DNA from: Contendibacter sp031732755
GTDB lineage: Bacteria; Pseudomonadota; Gammaproteobacteria; Competibacterales; Competibacteraceae
Assembly: GCA_031732755.1 (NCBI GenBank)
Contig: JAVMKI010000011.1
Location: 1 to 40,633, forward strand
DNA: 40,633 nt
Direction of reading: 5' to 3'
The notes under the pieces are model-generated. The model was given only the letters and a program-made list of their open reading frames with translations, was not told where the DNA came from and searched no databases. This document shows positions 1 through 6,005 of this stretch, one piece after another (the first letter of the stretch is position 1; each line of letters begins with the position of its first letter). The translations under genes were made by a program, and so were the position numbers.

Positions 1-36
1 CCGCCGCCAAACAAGCTTTCATCCCTCCTGGATGAT

Positions 37-276
37 TTATGGGTAATCGGGTGCTCTTAGATCACCTGTAAATCCAACAACGAGTCGCTCCCCAATCTTA
101 TGAATTTTCTTCCTTACACCACAGATTCGTCGCTTACCGGATTCGGGTTTCTTGTTACGAAGGTCGGGCTTCGTTGGAAGAAAGATGTGATTCGCGTGGG
201 GATAGTTATCAGTAATTAGGAAGTCGCCGACGAGCGCGGGAACACCGTTGACTGAAAATGCAGCGACAAGAGTCAT
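37..276 (-). pseudogene. Ntn-hydrolase (HslV/proteasome-like) fragment in a cassette
   Basis: Reading from an ATG at 276, the peptide begins MTLVAAF and later contains KKIHKIGERLVVGFTGDLRA. This resembles the N-terminal half of proteasome-beta/HslV-like Ntn-hydrolases, where the Thr after Met is the nucleophile and a lysine-containing strand leads into a G-x-x-GD segment. The frame closes with TAA at 37-39 after only 79 residues, whereas family members usually have roughly 170-230. Both other minus frames stay open to the window edge, so a frameshift or sequencing error near 40 is likely. The ATG lies 7 bases after the attC-like site at 283-375, as expected for the first gene of the next integron cassette, and no Shine-Dalgarno is visible. 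Family assignment is tentative because only the first half can be seen. The reading frame is also open upstream to 342, inside the attC, but that part is not protein-like. Confidence 0.45.
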
Positions 277-282
277 ATGAAT

Positions 283-375
283 GGCTAACGGACCAAGCTC
301 ACCGGCCCGCGCACAGTGAATCCGAGTAATAAGCACCAGCATTAAGCGCGGGTCCGGTGCAGCGCCATGTTAGGC
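283..375 (-). repeat. attC-like integron recombination site 1
   Basis: On the minus strand the segment starts GCCTAAC (375-369) and ends GTTAGCC (289-283), matching R''/R' core sites. Inside, ACCGGACCCGCGC (minus strand) pairs with GCGCGGGCCGGT with one mismatch, giving the long imperfect stem typical of attC. It follows the NlpC/P60 gene (stop at 436) and precedes the next ATG at 276, the normal attC position at the 3' end of a cassette. Length is 93 bp, within the known 57-141 bp range. No integrase is present to confirm it. Confidence 0.7.
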
Positions 376-396
376 TGGATAACTTTGTACAAAGTA

Positions 397-422
397 GCGG
401 GTTACGGTTGCCGTTAGCCCGC
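397..422. repeat. Hairpin between cassette gene and attC
   Basis: Arms 397-407 and 411-422 (GCGGGTTACGG / CCGTTAGCCCGC) pair with one bulge around a TTG loop, just past the stop of the NlpC/P60 gene. There is no T-tract, so it is not a classical terminator. The arm contains a GTTAGCC heptamer, so it may be a decayed half of another attC. Confidence 0.4.
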
Positions 423-435
423 CACTTCTAGCATT

Positions 436-888
436 TCATGTGTAGTCAATTCCATCTATCAAAAAGCAAACATGCCATACCCGATTATTCGGGGATTTTT
501 CTGTCACGTCATACTTTGAGTTCATAGCTTCAATAGTCTTTCCATTCCCTTGACTAAAAGCCACATGCCCAACCTTACCTTCCATTGGTTTTCTGACGAA
601 CACAGCGCCTGGTGTTTTTACTGCTACTTGATATGGAATTTTCTGTACCGAAGCCATTCCGTCGCGATACCAGCCACCAGAATATGGTTCAAGCTTTTTA
701 ATCGGCTTGGAGTTATCAACACAACCATACACTAATCCAGATACCTGATAGACCACCCATGAACAAAATTCAGCACAGTCCCATGGGCCTTTATAACCAG
801 GGTTTTCAAAAGGCACGTCTGCGCCAAGAATATACTCCTCCCCTAAATGCTTCATTGCCTCTGCGACAATATCATGACCTGTTGCCAT
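436..888 (-). CDS. NlpC/P60-type cysteine peptidase/amidase (cassette gene)
   Basis: The 150-residue protein has the NlpC/P60 (CHAP-like papain fold) signature. The motif WDCAEFCSWV (about residues 36-45) supplies the catalytic Cys, and GHVAFSQGNGKTIEAM (about 106-121) supplies the catalytic His and the following strand. Such enzymes cleave peptidoglycan peptide bonds or act as amidases on related substrates. No signal peptide or cell-wall-binding domain is present, so the protein is either cytoplasmic or exported by another route. The start at 888 is well supported: AGAGGAG lies about 8 bases upstream of the ATG on the minus strand. It lies between two attC-like sites (932-1033 upstream, 283-375 downstream) and is therefore a complete single-gene integron cassette. 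Base composition is lower in GC than the core genes. The family call is fairly secure; substrate and function in the cassette are unknown. Confidence 0.75.
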   Translation of the reverse strand: MATGHDIVAEAMKHLGEEYILGADVPFENPGYKGPWDCAEFCSWVVYQVSGLVYGCVDNSKPIKKLEPYSGGWYRDGMASVQKIPYQVAVKTPGAVFVRKPMEGKVGHVAFSQGNGKTIEAMNSKYDVTEKSPNNRVWHVCFLIDGIDYT

Positions 889-931
889 ACCTTATCTCCT
901 CTGTTGTAGAAATTGCTGTAAACGTCGATAA

Positions 932-1033
932 GCCTAACGTCCTGTTCACTGGACCGGCGCTGCGCTATGCAGAACGTCCGGGACGACGGAGCCGGCGCGC
1001 AGCGCTGGGTCCGAGTGAAACAGAACGTTAGCC
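932..1033 (-). repeat. attC-like integron recombination site 2
   Basis: This is the best attC in the window. The minus strand reads GGCTAAC (1033-1027) to GTTAGGC (938-932); the latter matches the GTTRRRY core exactly. The two arms (932-965 and about 997-1033) pair almost completely, except for single unpaired bases at several places in one arm. Such extrahelical bases are the hallmark by which integrase recognises the folded strand. It sits 12 bases after the stop of the DUF2235 gene, with the next cassette gene starting at 888. Confidence 0.8.
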
Positions 1034-1045
1034 GTTGCGGAGGTA

Positions 1046-2068
1046 CTATGGTGAAACTTTACCAGCTAGGTTCTTTGGCCAGTAATTGGCACTGCTCTTA
1101 AGCCGATTTTCTGCGGACGGGTCAATACTTTCATTACCATACTTCGTTTCGCACACAGGTCGCAGATATCGCGGCTCGAACTTGCTATAAGCCCCACCAA
1201 GAAACTGCTTGTATGAGTCGTGCATAGGCTCAAATTTCCCGGTAGCGGCCGGAATGCTAGCATCATCGAACTCAAGTCCGCAGCTAGCCGCCTTGTGGAT
1301 CATCCAACGCAATGACACATCAGCTATTTGGCTGTCACCGTAGCCACCCCCAATATCAGCGTGAGCCCCACTAAACCAAGATTGTTCGAGACGTTGGTTA
1401 GGCTTTTGTTTCGGATCCCATAGTGAGCATTGGTATGTTTTTCTGTGTTCATCAATCGCTAATGCGTGGAACGCATTCTCTACAATCCCACTAAGTTCGG
1501 TATCGTGGAACTCATAATACTTCTTGTTGAACCAATCGAACGACTCAATCGGTACGCCTAAAGCGCCGACAGTATCCCATACACCTAAGCACTTTATCGC
1601 AATTTCGTAGCAGTACTCAGATCGGAAGTACTTCGCGTTTTCTGAGTCAGGGCCCTCATCACGAGTGCGATATAGAGCGTAAGCATCATCCACCAGATCG
1701 ATATGTGATTGTTTCAAAACGCCTGAATTCCTAATTAGCCCCACTAAGCTACGGGCAGTATAGGCGCCACGGCTAAATCCGAATATATACACCTCGTCCC
1801 CAGGCTCATATTTGCTTGCTAAATACTTATAGGCATCTTTGATTTTTTCGGATAGCCCTACGCCAAAAACGCCACCACGTACCCTGTCGTACCAGTTCGT
1901 GCCGACTCCTGTCTCGTAATATTTTGTCTGCTGAATCCCGTGGCTGTCGTTGTCCAGCACTAAATTGTGTAATTTCCAAACATTAGTACTTACGTCGCCA
2001 TCAACCTCAGGATTAGAGTCGGGAGTATTCCAGGTGCCATCAAGGCAAATAACAATTCTCTTGGTCAT
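1046..2068 (-). CDS. DUF2235-family alpha/beta hydrolase (Tle1/phospholipase-like)
   Basis: 340 residues. The N-terminus reads TKRIVICLDGTWNTP, the standard opening of DUF2235 proteins. The nucleophile elbow is FGFSRGAYTAR (about residues 97-107), a G-x-S-x-G motif. Later motifs include WDTVGALG and WFSGAHADIGGGYG, carrying the conserved Asp and His regions. DUF2235 contains T6SS lipase effectors such as Tle1 and many uncharacterised hydrolases. The start has a good ribosome site (GAGGAG about 8-9 bases upstream). The protein covers the catalytic domain with no extra domain and no signal peptide, and no immunity-like gene accompanies it. It is enclosed by cassette boundaries: a GTTAGCC core at 2112-2106 upstream and attC-like site 2 downstream. 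Family is secure; lipase activity is inferred. Confidence 0.85.
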   Translation of the reverse strand: MTKRIVICLDGTWNTPDSNPEVDGDVSTNVWKLHNLVLDNDSHGIQQTKYYETGVGTNWYDRVRGGVFGVGLSEKIKDAYKYLASKYEPGDEVYIFGFSRGAYTARSLVGLIRNSGVLKQSHIDLVDDAYALYRTRDEGPDSENAKYFRSEYCYEIAIKCLGVWDTVGALGVPIESFDWFNKKYYEFHDTELSGIVENAFHALAIDEHRKTYQCSLWDPKQKPNQRLEQSWFSGAHADIGGGYGDSQIADVSLRWMIHKAASCGLEFDDASIPAATGKFEPMHDSYKQFLGGAYSKFEPRYLRPVCETKYGNESIDPSAENRLKSSANYWPKNLAGKVSP

Positions 2069-2105
2069 GCAACTTTCTCCTCATTAGTTAAATTTCCAAC
2101 TATAC

Positions 2106-2333
2106 GGCTAACGGGGCGCGAGTTGAGCGTCATCCCGCACGGAGCGGACCCGCCGCCCTGCCGAGAACCGCTGGAGTTTCTCCGGCGGTGATGGGCGGCG
2201 GGGACGTGAGTACGGGACGACGAAGTCGCCCCGAAGGGGTGACGTTCCAACGAGGGTTCGACGGCGCTCGCGCCGGAGAACCCGAAGTGGGCTCAACTCG
2301 CGCCCTGTTCGTCGGCGCGAAGCGCCGACGAAC
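2106..2333. repeat. Multi-hairpin element (long attC-like site or folded mobile DNA)
   Basis: A GTTAGCC core (minus strand, 2112-2106) opens a segment closed by a perfect 15-bp stem: 2114-2128 pairs with 2291-2305. Nested inside are 2149-2158 with 2193-2202 (10 bp, perfect), 2168-2176 with 2180-2188 (8/9), a CCCCGAAGGGG hairpin near 2229-2239, and 2254-2259 with 2278-2283 enclosing 2262-2267 with 2270-2275. Immediately beyond is a perfect 12-bp hairpin, 2307-2318 with 2322-2333, with a GAA loop. At about 200 bp it is longer than ordinary attC sites. It fills the otherwise gene-free space between the first cassette and the IS element. Confidence 0.6.
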
Positions 2334-2509
2334 TACAAGTAGACACCCTAAAAGGCGTGTTGTTTTGCACCTGATAGGTGCATATTAACAATATCATGAA
2401 CATATCATTATGTAAGGAAAGGCATTACAAAGATACCAATCTCCTAGATAGTGTAGTCATAAGATTCGAGATATGAGAGGATCATGGGAGCTAAAGAAGG
2501 AGAGGCCCC

Positions 2510-2992
2510 ATGAAGCACGCAGTTCCTACCCATCGCCGCCACGACATTTCAGATGAAACCTGGGCCTTGCTGGAGCCGCATCTGCCGGGGCGCGCGGGCG
2601 TGTGGGGCGGCATTGCCAAAGACAATCGATTGTTTATCAATGCGGTGTTCTGGATATTGCGCACGGGCGCGCCGTGGCGAGACTTCCCGCCGGATTACGG
2701 GGGCTGGAGCAACACGCACCGCCGCTTCATCCGCTGGCGGGACAAAGGGATTTGGGAGAAGCTGCTGGAAATTCTGATCGATGAGCCGGACTACGAATGG
2801 CTGATGATCGACGCCAGTCATTGCAAGGTCCATCCCCATGCCGCCGGAGCCAAAGGCGGAAACCAGGACATGGGCCGCACCAAAGGGGGCTCAACACCAA
2901 GATTCATCTGGCCGTGGATGCGCAGGGTCTGCCGGTCAGAATCGTTGTTACAGCAGGTTCCCGGGCGGATTGCACGCAGGCAGGCCGCCTGA
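2510..2992 (+). CDS. IS5-family transposase, OrfA (N-terminal part)
   Basis: Starts with an ATG preceded by AAGGAGAGG, a strong ribosome site. It contains the IS5-type N-terminal region (DUF4096-like, ending YGGWSNTHRRFIRW) and the first catalytic Asp in WLMIDASHCK (D101). True homology stops at residue 127 (MGRTKGG); the residues after that are out of frame with the family. At about 2882-2889 the run AAAGGGGG allows a -1 slip into the frame that continues GLNTKIHLAVD, giving the normal family sequence TKGGLNTKIHLA. The product acts in transposition as a DDE transposase after fusion with the second frame. Either programmed frameshifting or a one-base mutation explains the break. Confidence 0.8.
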   Translation: MKHAVPTHRRHDISDETWALLEPHLPGRAGVWGGIAKDNRLFINAVFWILRTGAPWRDFPPDYGGWSNTHRRFIRWRDKGIWEKLLEILIDEPDYEWLMIDASHCKVHPHAAGAKGGNQDMGRTKGGSTPRFIWPWMRRVCRSESLLQQVPGRIARRQAA

Positions 2993-3282
2993 TCGAAGGG
3001 ATCGACGCCGATCATCTGATCGCGGACAAAGGGTACGATACCGACGCCATCCTCAAGCAGGCCGCAGCGCAAGGCATGAATGCCGTGATCCCGCCAAAGA
3101 AAAACCGCGTCACCCAAAGGCCGTACGACGAAGATCTTTATAAACTCCGCCACCTCGTCGAAAATGCGTTCCTGCACCTCAAAAGATGGCGCGGCATCGC
3201 CACAAGATACGCCAAAAACAGCAAATCTTTCCTCGCCGCCGTCCATGTCCGCTGTCTCGCACTCTGGCTCAATATCTCGTGA
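2887..3282 (+). CDS. IS5-family transposase, OrfB (catalytic C-terminal part)
   Basis: The frame holding the rest of the DDE domain can be read from the slip point near 2887. The second Asp is in HLIADKGYDTDA, and the Glu lies in the Y-x2-R-x3-E-x6-K signature YKLRHLVENAFLHLK. It ends WLNIS and a TGA at 3280-3282 inside the right terminal repeat. An ATG at 2797 exists in this frame but encodes non-homologous residues up to the slip point and has no ribosome site, so the sequence is best seen as the second half of an OrfAB fusion of about 257 residues. All three catalytic acids are intact, so the element may still be active if frameshifting occurs. Confidence 0.75.
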   Translation, partial: GLNTKIHLAVDAQGLPVRIVVTAGSRADCTQAGRLIEGIDADHLIADKGYDTDAILKQAAAQGMNAVIPPKKNRVTQRPYDEDLYKLRHLVENAFLHLKRWRGIATRYAKNSKSFLAAVHVRCLALWLNIS

Positions 3283-3329
3283 CTGCGGTATCTAAGGCGA
3301 ATCACGCTTCGACCTCTCAATCAACCCAT

Positions 3330-3350
3330 ATCTCGTGACTACAGCCTCTA
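3330..3350. repeat. Solo IS5-type right end
   Basis: These 21 bases match the right terminal repeat at 3274-3294 at 17 positions in the same orientation, 36 bp beyond the end of the intact element. No transposase sequence is recognisable between them. It looks like the leftover end of an older related insertion. Confidence 0.6.
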
Positions 3351-3392
3351 AGCCCCTGGTCCATTTTCCGGGGTCCACTTTACACATCCGAT

Positions 3393-4052
3393 TTATGCAA
3401 CAAAACTGCGGAGTACCGACACGGCCTGTTCAGAACTCGCGCCGTGCGGAACCACACCCAGAAGCGGCGCATTCAGACGGGTTTGCAGGGTTTCCAGATT
3501 GGCCTCGAAGCGGGCCATGGTCGGATCGATCCGGTTGGCGACCCAACCGGCCAGGGTCAGATTCCGGTTCGTTATCGCCTCGGCGGTGAGCAGAGCGTGA
3601 TTGAGGCAGCCCAGCCGCATTCCCACCACCAGCACCACCGGCAAGGCCAAGGCTTGCGCCAGATCCGCCGCGTCGGTCCGCTCGTCAAGCGGCACCAGAA
3701 AACCGCCCACGCCTTCCACCCAGACCACGTCCGCCAGTGGTCGCAGCCGTTCGAGGGCTTGGCAAATCACTTCCACGGCGATGGGCCGGCCTGCTTCAGC
3801 GGCGGCGATGTGCGGCGCGATGGGCGGGGCGTACAGATACGGATTTACCCATTCCAGTGGTGGCTGGATCGAACTGGCGGCCAGTAGTTGCACGACATCG
3901 TCGTTGCGCCCATCCGCCTCGATCCCCGCCGCGATGGGCTTCATGCCGACGGCGGTCAGTCCTAGTCGGCGCGTGGCGTGCAGCAGGGCGCAAGTCACGT
4001 GGGTTTTGCCCACGCCGGTATCGGTGCCGGTGACGAAGAAAGCGCGGTTCAT
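3393..4052 (-). CDS. bioD: ATP-dependent dethiobiotin synthetase
   Basis: Catalyses ATP- and CO2-dependent ring closure of 7,8-diaminopelargonate to dethiobiotin in the cytoplasm, the step before BioB. The 219-residue protein starts MNRAFFVTGTDTGVGKTHV, with the P-loop GTDTGVGKT at residues 8-16. It continues with GMKPIAAG and WVEGVGGFLVPL, both typical of BioD. The ATG at 4052 overlaps the bioC stop by four bases (ATGA), so translation is coupled. The frame is open further upstream into bioC, but that extension is not BioD-like. It is the last gene of the bioBAFCD operon. The gene ends 43 bases from the solo IS end at 3330-3350. Confidence 0.95.
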   Translation of the reverse strand: MNRAFFVTGTDTGVGKTHVTCALLHATRRLGLTAVGMKPIAAGIEADGRNDDVVQLLAASSIQPPLEWVNPYLYAPPIAPHIAAAEAGRPIAVEVICQALERLRPLADVVWVEGVGGFLVPLDERTDAADLAQALALPVVLVVGMRLGCLNHALLTAEAITNRNLTLAGWVANRIDPTMARFEANLETLQTRLNAPLLGVVPHGASSEQAVSVLRSFVA

Positions 4053-4864
4053 GGCCGGGTAGCGATCAGCCACACCCCGTCGTAGGTCAACGGTAAACCA
4101 GTGTCCTCCCGCAACTGTTCGTAGCGCGCGTTGATCGCCTGCCACGCGCCGCGACTCAGGGGCGTGGGACGGCGCTGCTCGACTTCGCGGGCGCCGACCG
4201 CCTTGACGCTGCGCAACGCGCCGCGCGCATCGGGAAAGTGGCGGCGCACCGGTCGCCGCTCCCAGACCCGCACGCTCCACCCAGCGGCCCGGCATTCCGC
4301 CAGCAACTGTTCGGGTGGCGACATGGCCAGCACATGGCTGTAACCGTCAACCCCGGCGAAGGCATGGCGCAGTTCGGGAAAGTTGTCCGCGCCGAGCGTG
4401 GCGACCGCCAGCCACCCGCCCGGCTCAAGCACCCGCCCGGCCTCAGCCAGACAGCGGCGGGGATCGTTCCATTGCCAGGTCAGACTTGACCAGTAGCCGC
4501 CGAAACCACCATCGCCGAAGGGCAGAGCCTCGATGTCGGCGCAAATCATCCTGGCGCCGGGGTGCCGGGTTCGCGCCACCGCCAGCATCGCGGGCGCGAA
4601 GTCGAGCAGGACCAATTCGGTTCTGGGCCAGCGTTGCGCCAACGCGCGCGCGCCGTAGCCGGTGCCACAGCCAGCGTCCAGGAGGGTAGCGGGTTCCCGA
4701 TCCAGACTGGCTTGCAACAGATACGCCGCCAGTCGGTCGGCCATTTCGCGCTGCACGTCGGCGGCCGCGTCATAGCCGGTCGCGGCGTGATCGAAGGCTT
4801 GGCGAACACGCGGCTTGGCCGGCAACGCGGCGGGCGGATTAAGCGCGAGGATCGGTACAGTCAT
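4049..4864 (-). CDS. bioC: Malonyl-[acyl-carrier protein] O-methyltransferase
   Basis: Methylates malonyl-ACP with SAM so that fatty-acid synthesis can build the pimeloyl chain of biotin. The 271-residue protein has the class I methyltransferase motif LLDAGCGTGYGARAL (about residues 59-73), then LDFAPAML and the DIEALPFGD segment. The N-terminus RVRQAFDHAATGYDAAADVQ is the family signature. ATG 4864 was chosen because family similarity begins right after it; the open frame runs on to 5005 inside bioF without similarity. It overlaps the 3' end of bioF by 26 bases and bioD by 4. The partner esterase that removes the methyl group (BioH or an equivalent) is not in this window. Confidence 0.93.
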   Translation of the reverse strand: MTVPILALNPPAALPAKPRVRQAFDHAATGYDAAADVQREMADRLAAYLLQASLDREPATLLDAGCGTGYGARALAQRWPRTELVLLDFAPAMLAVARTRHPGARMICADIEALPFGDGGFGGYWSSLTWQWNDPRRCLAEAGRVLEPGGWLAVATLGADNFPELRHAFAGVDGYSHVLAMSPPEQLLAECRAAGWSVRVWERRPVRRHFPDARGALRSVKAVGAREVEQRRPTPLSRGAWQAINARYEQLREDTGLPLTYDGVWLIATRP

Positions 4865-6005
4865 GGAGAGCCGCGATGAGGTCGTCGATTTGGGATTCGC
4901 GATGCGCCGCCGACAGGGAAATCCGCAGCCGGGCCGTGCCCGCCGGCACCGTCGGCGGCCGAATGGCCGGAACCCACAGCCCACGTTCGAACAGCCGTCC
5001 AGCAAGTCGCACGGCGGCCTCGTTCCCGCCGATTAGCAACGGTTGAATCGCGGTGGGCGAGGGCGACAAGCGCCATGGCAGACCATTCAGACCGTCCCGC
5101 AACCGCGTGATCAGACGTTGCAACTGCGCGCGCCGGTCGTCGCCAGTCGCGATCAGGTCCAGACTGGCGAGCAGCGCGGCGGCCATGATCGGGCTGGAGG
5201 CGGTGGTGAAAATGTAGGAGCGCGCCCGCTGCTTCAGCCATTCGATCACCCGCTGGTCGCCGGCGACGAACGCCCCGGATACGCCGGCCGCCTTGCCCAG
5301 CGTGCCCATCAGAATCAGGCGCGGCGACGGTGGCAAATTAAAATGGGCGAGACTGCCACGCCCGCTGGGTCCAAGCACGCCGAACCCGTGGGCGTCGTCC
5401 ACCACCAGCCAGGCATCGAAACGCTCGGCCAGATCGAACAGCTCTGGCAACGGCGCCAGATCGCCGTCCATGCTGAACACCGCGTCGGTGAGAATCAGCT
5501 TGCGCCGGGCGCGGCTTTGCTCCAGCCGGCGGGTGAGCGCGTCCACATCACCATGGGGATAGCGCACGTGCTCGGCGCGGGCCAGCAGAGCGGCGTCGAT
5601 CAGCGAGGCGTGATTCAGCTTGTCGGCGAAAATGGCGTCGTCGCGGCCGACCAGGGTGGGGGCGACCGCCAGATTCGCCATGTAGCCAGTGGTGAAGTAC
5701 AGCGCCCGCTCCCGCCCGACGAACGCCGCCAACCGTTCCTCCAATTCAGCGTGCGGCCGCAGATGACCGCTGACCGCGTGCGACGCGCCGCTGCCCACGC
5801 CCCAGTGCGCGGCCGCATCCTGGGCGGCCCCGACGAGAGCGGGATGATTCGCCAAGCCGAGGTAGTCGTTGCTGCAAAAGGCGACAACGCGCCGACCTTC
5901 GATCACCGCTTCCGGTCCACAAGGTGCGTCCAGCGTCCGGCGGCGGCGCAACAGACCCTCGGTGGCCAGTTGAGCAAGACCCGCTTCCAGTTCGTCCCAG
6001 ATCAT
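4839..6005 (-). CDS. bioF: 8-amino-7-oxononanoate synthase
   Basis: PLP enzyme of the alpha-oxoamine synthase family. It condenses pimeloyl-ACP (or -CoA) with alanine to give KAPA. The 388-residue length is normal. Recognisable segments are FCSNDYLGLANHP (about 43-55), GSGASHAVSGH (71-81), TDAVFSMDGDLAPL (173-186), VVDDAHGFGVLG (201-212) and the PLP-binding lysine K238 in MGTLGKAAGVSGA. The start at 6005 overlaps the bioA stop by four bases (6002-6005), indicating coupled translation. Every residue group needed for catalysis is present. Confidence 0.96.
   Translation of the reverse strand: MIWDELEAGLAQLATEGLLRRRRTLDAPCGPEAVIEGRRVVAFCSNDYLGLANHPALVGAAQDAAAHWGVGSGASHAVSGHLRPHAELEERLAAFVGRERALYFTTGYMANLAVAPTLVGRDDAIFADKLNHASLIDAALLARAEHVRYPHGDVDALTRRLEQSRARRKLILTDAVFSMDGDLAPLPELFDLAERFDAWLVVDDAHGFGVLGPSGRGSLAHFNLPPSPRLILMGTLGKAAGVSGAFVAGDQRVIEWLKQRARSYIFTTASSPIMAAALLASLDLIATGDDRRAQLQRLITRLRDGLNGLPWRLSPSPTAIQPLLIGGNEAAVRLAGRLFERGLWVPAIRPPTVPAGTARLRISLSAAHRESQIDDLIAALHDCTDPRA

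Larger units (their letters stand above)
2445..3294 (+). mobile_element. IS5-family insertion sequence (IS427-like)
   Basis: An about 850-bp element carries one transposase split over two frames. The left terminal repeat 2445-2465 and right terminal repeat 3274-3294 match as inverted copies at 16 of 21 positions, and the transposase stop codon lies inside the right repeat, as is common in this group. No exact target duplication is seen: CTAG on the left, CTAA on the right. Size and organisation fit the IS427 subgroup of IS5. Remnants of related elements occur at 3330-3350, 34980-35256 and 39291-39403. Confidence 0.8.

Noticed and set aside
382..395. Perfect palindrome ACTTTGTACAAAGT, similar to lambda/Gateway att cores
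   Set aside because: Only the core word is shared; flanks do not match any att site, and no cloning-vector sequence is nearby. Chance or cassette-specific hairpin.
2797..2886. ATG 2797 as an independent start for the second transposase frame
   Set aside because: No ribosome site, and the residues before the slip point are not similar to IS5 transposases.
3351..3385. Repeated GGTCCA words after the solo IS end
   Set aside because: Looks like an insertion-sequence end but no partner end or coding sequence is present to support it.
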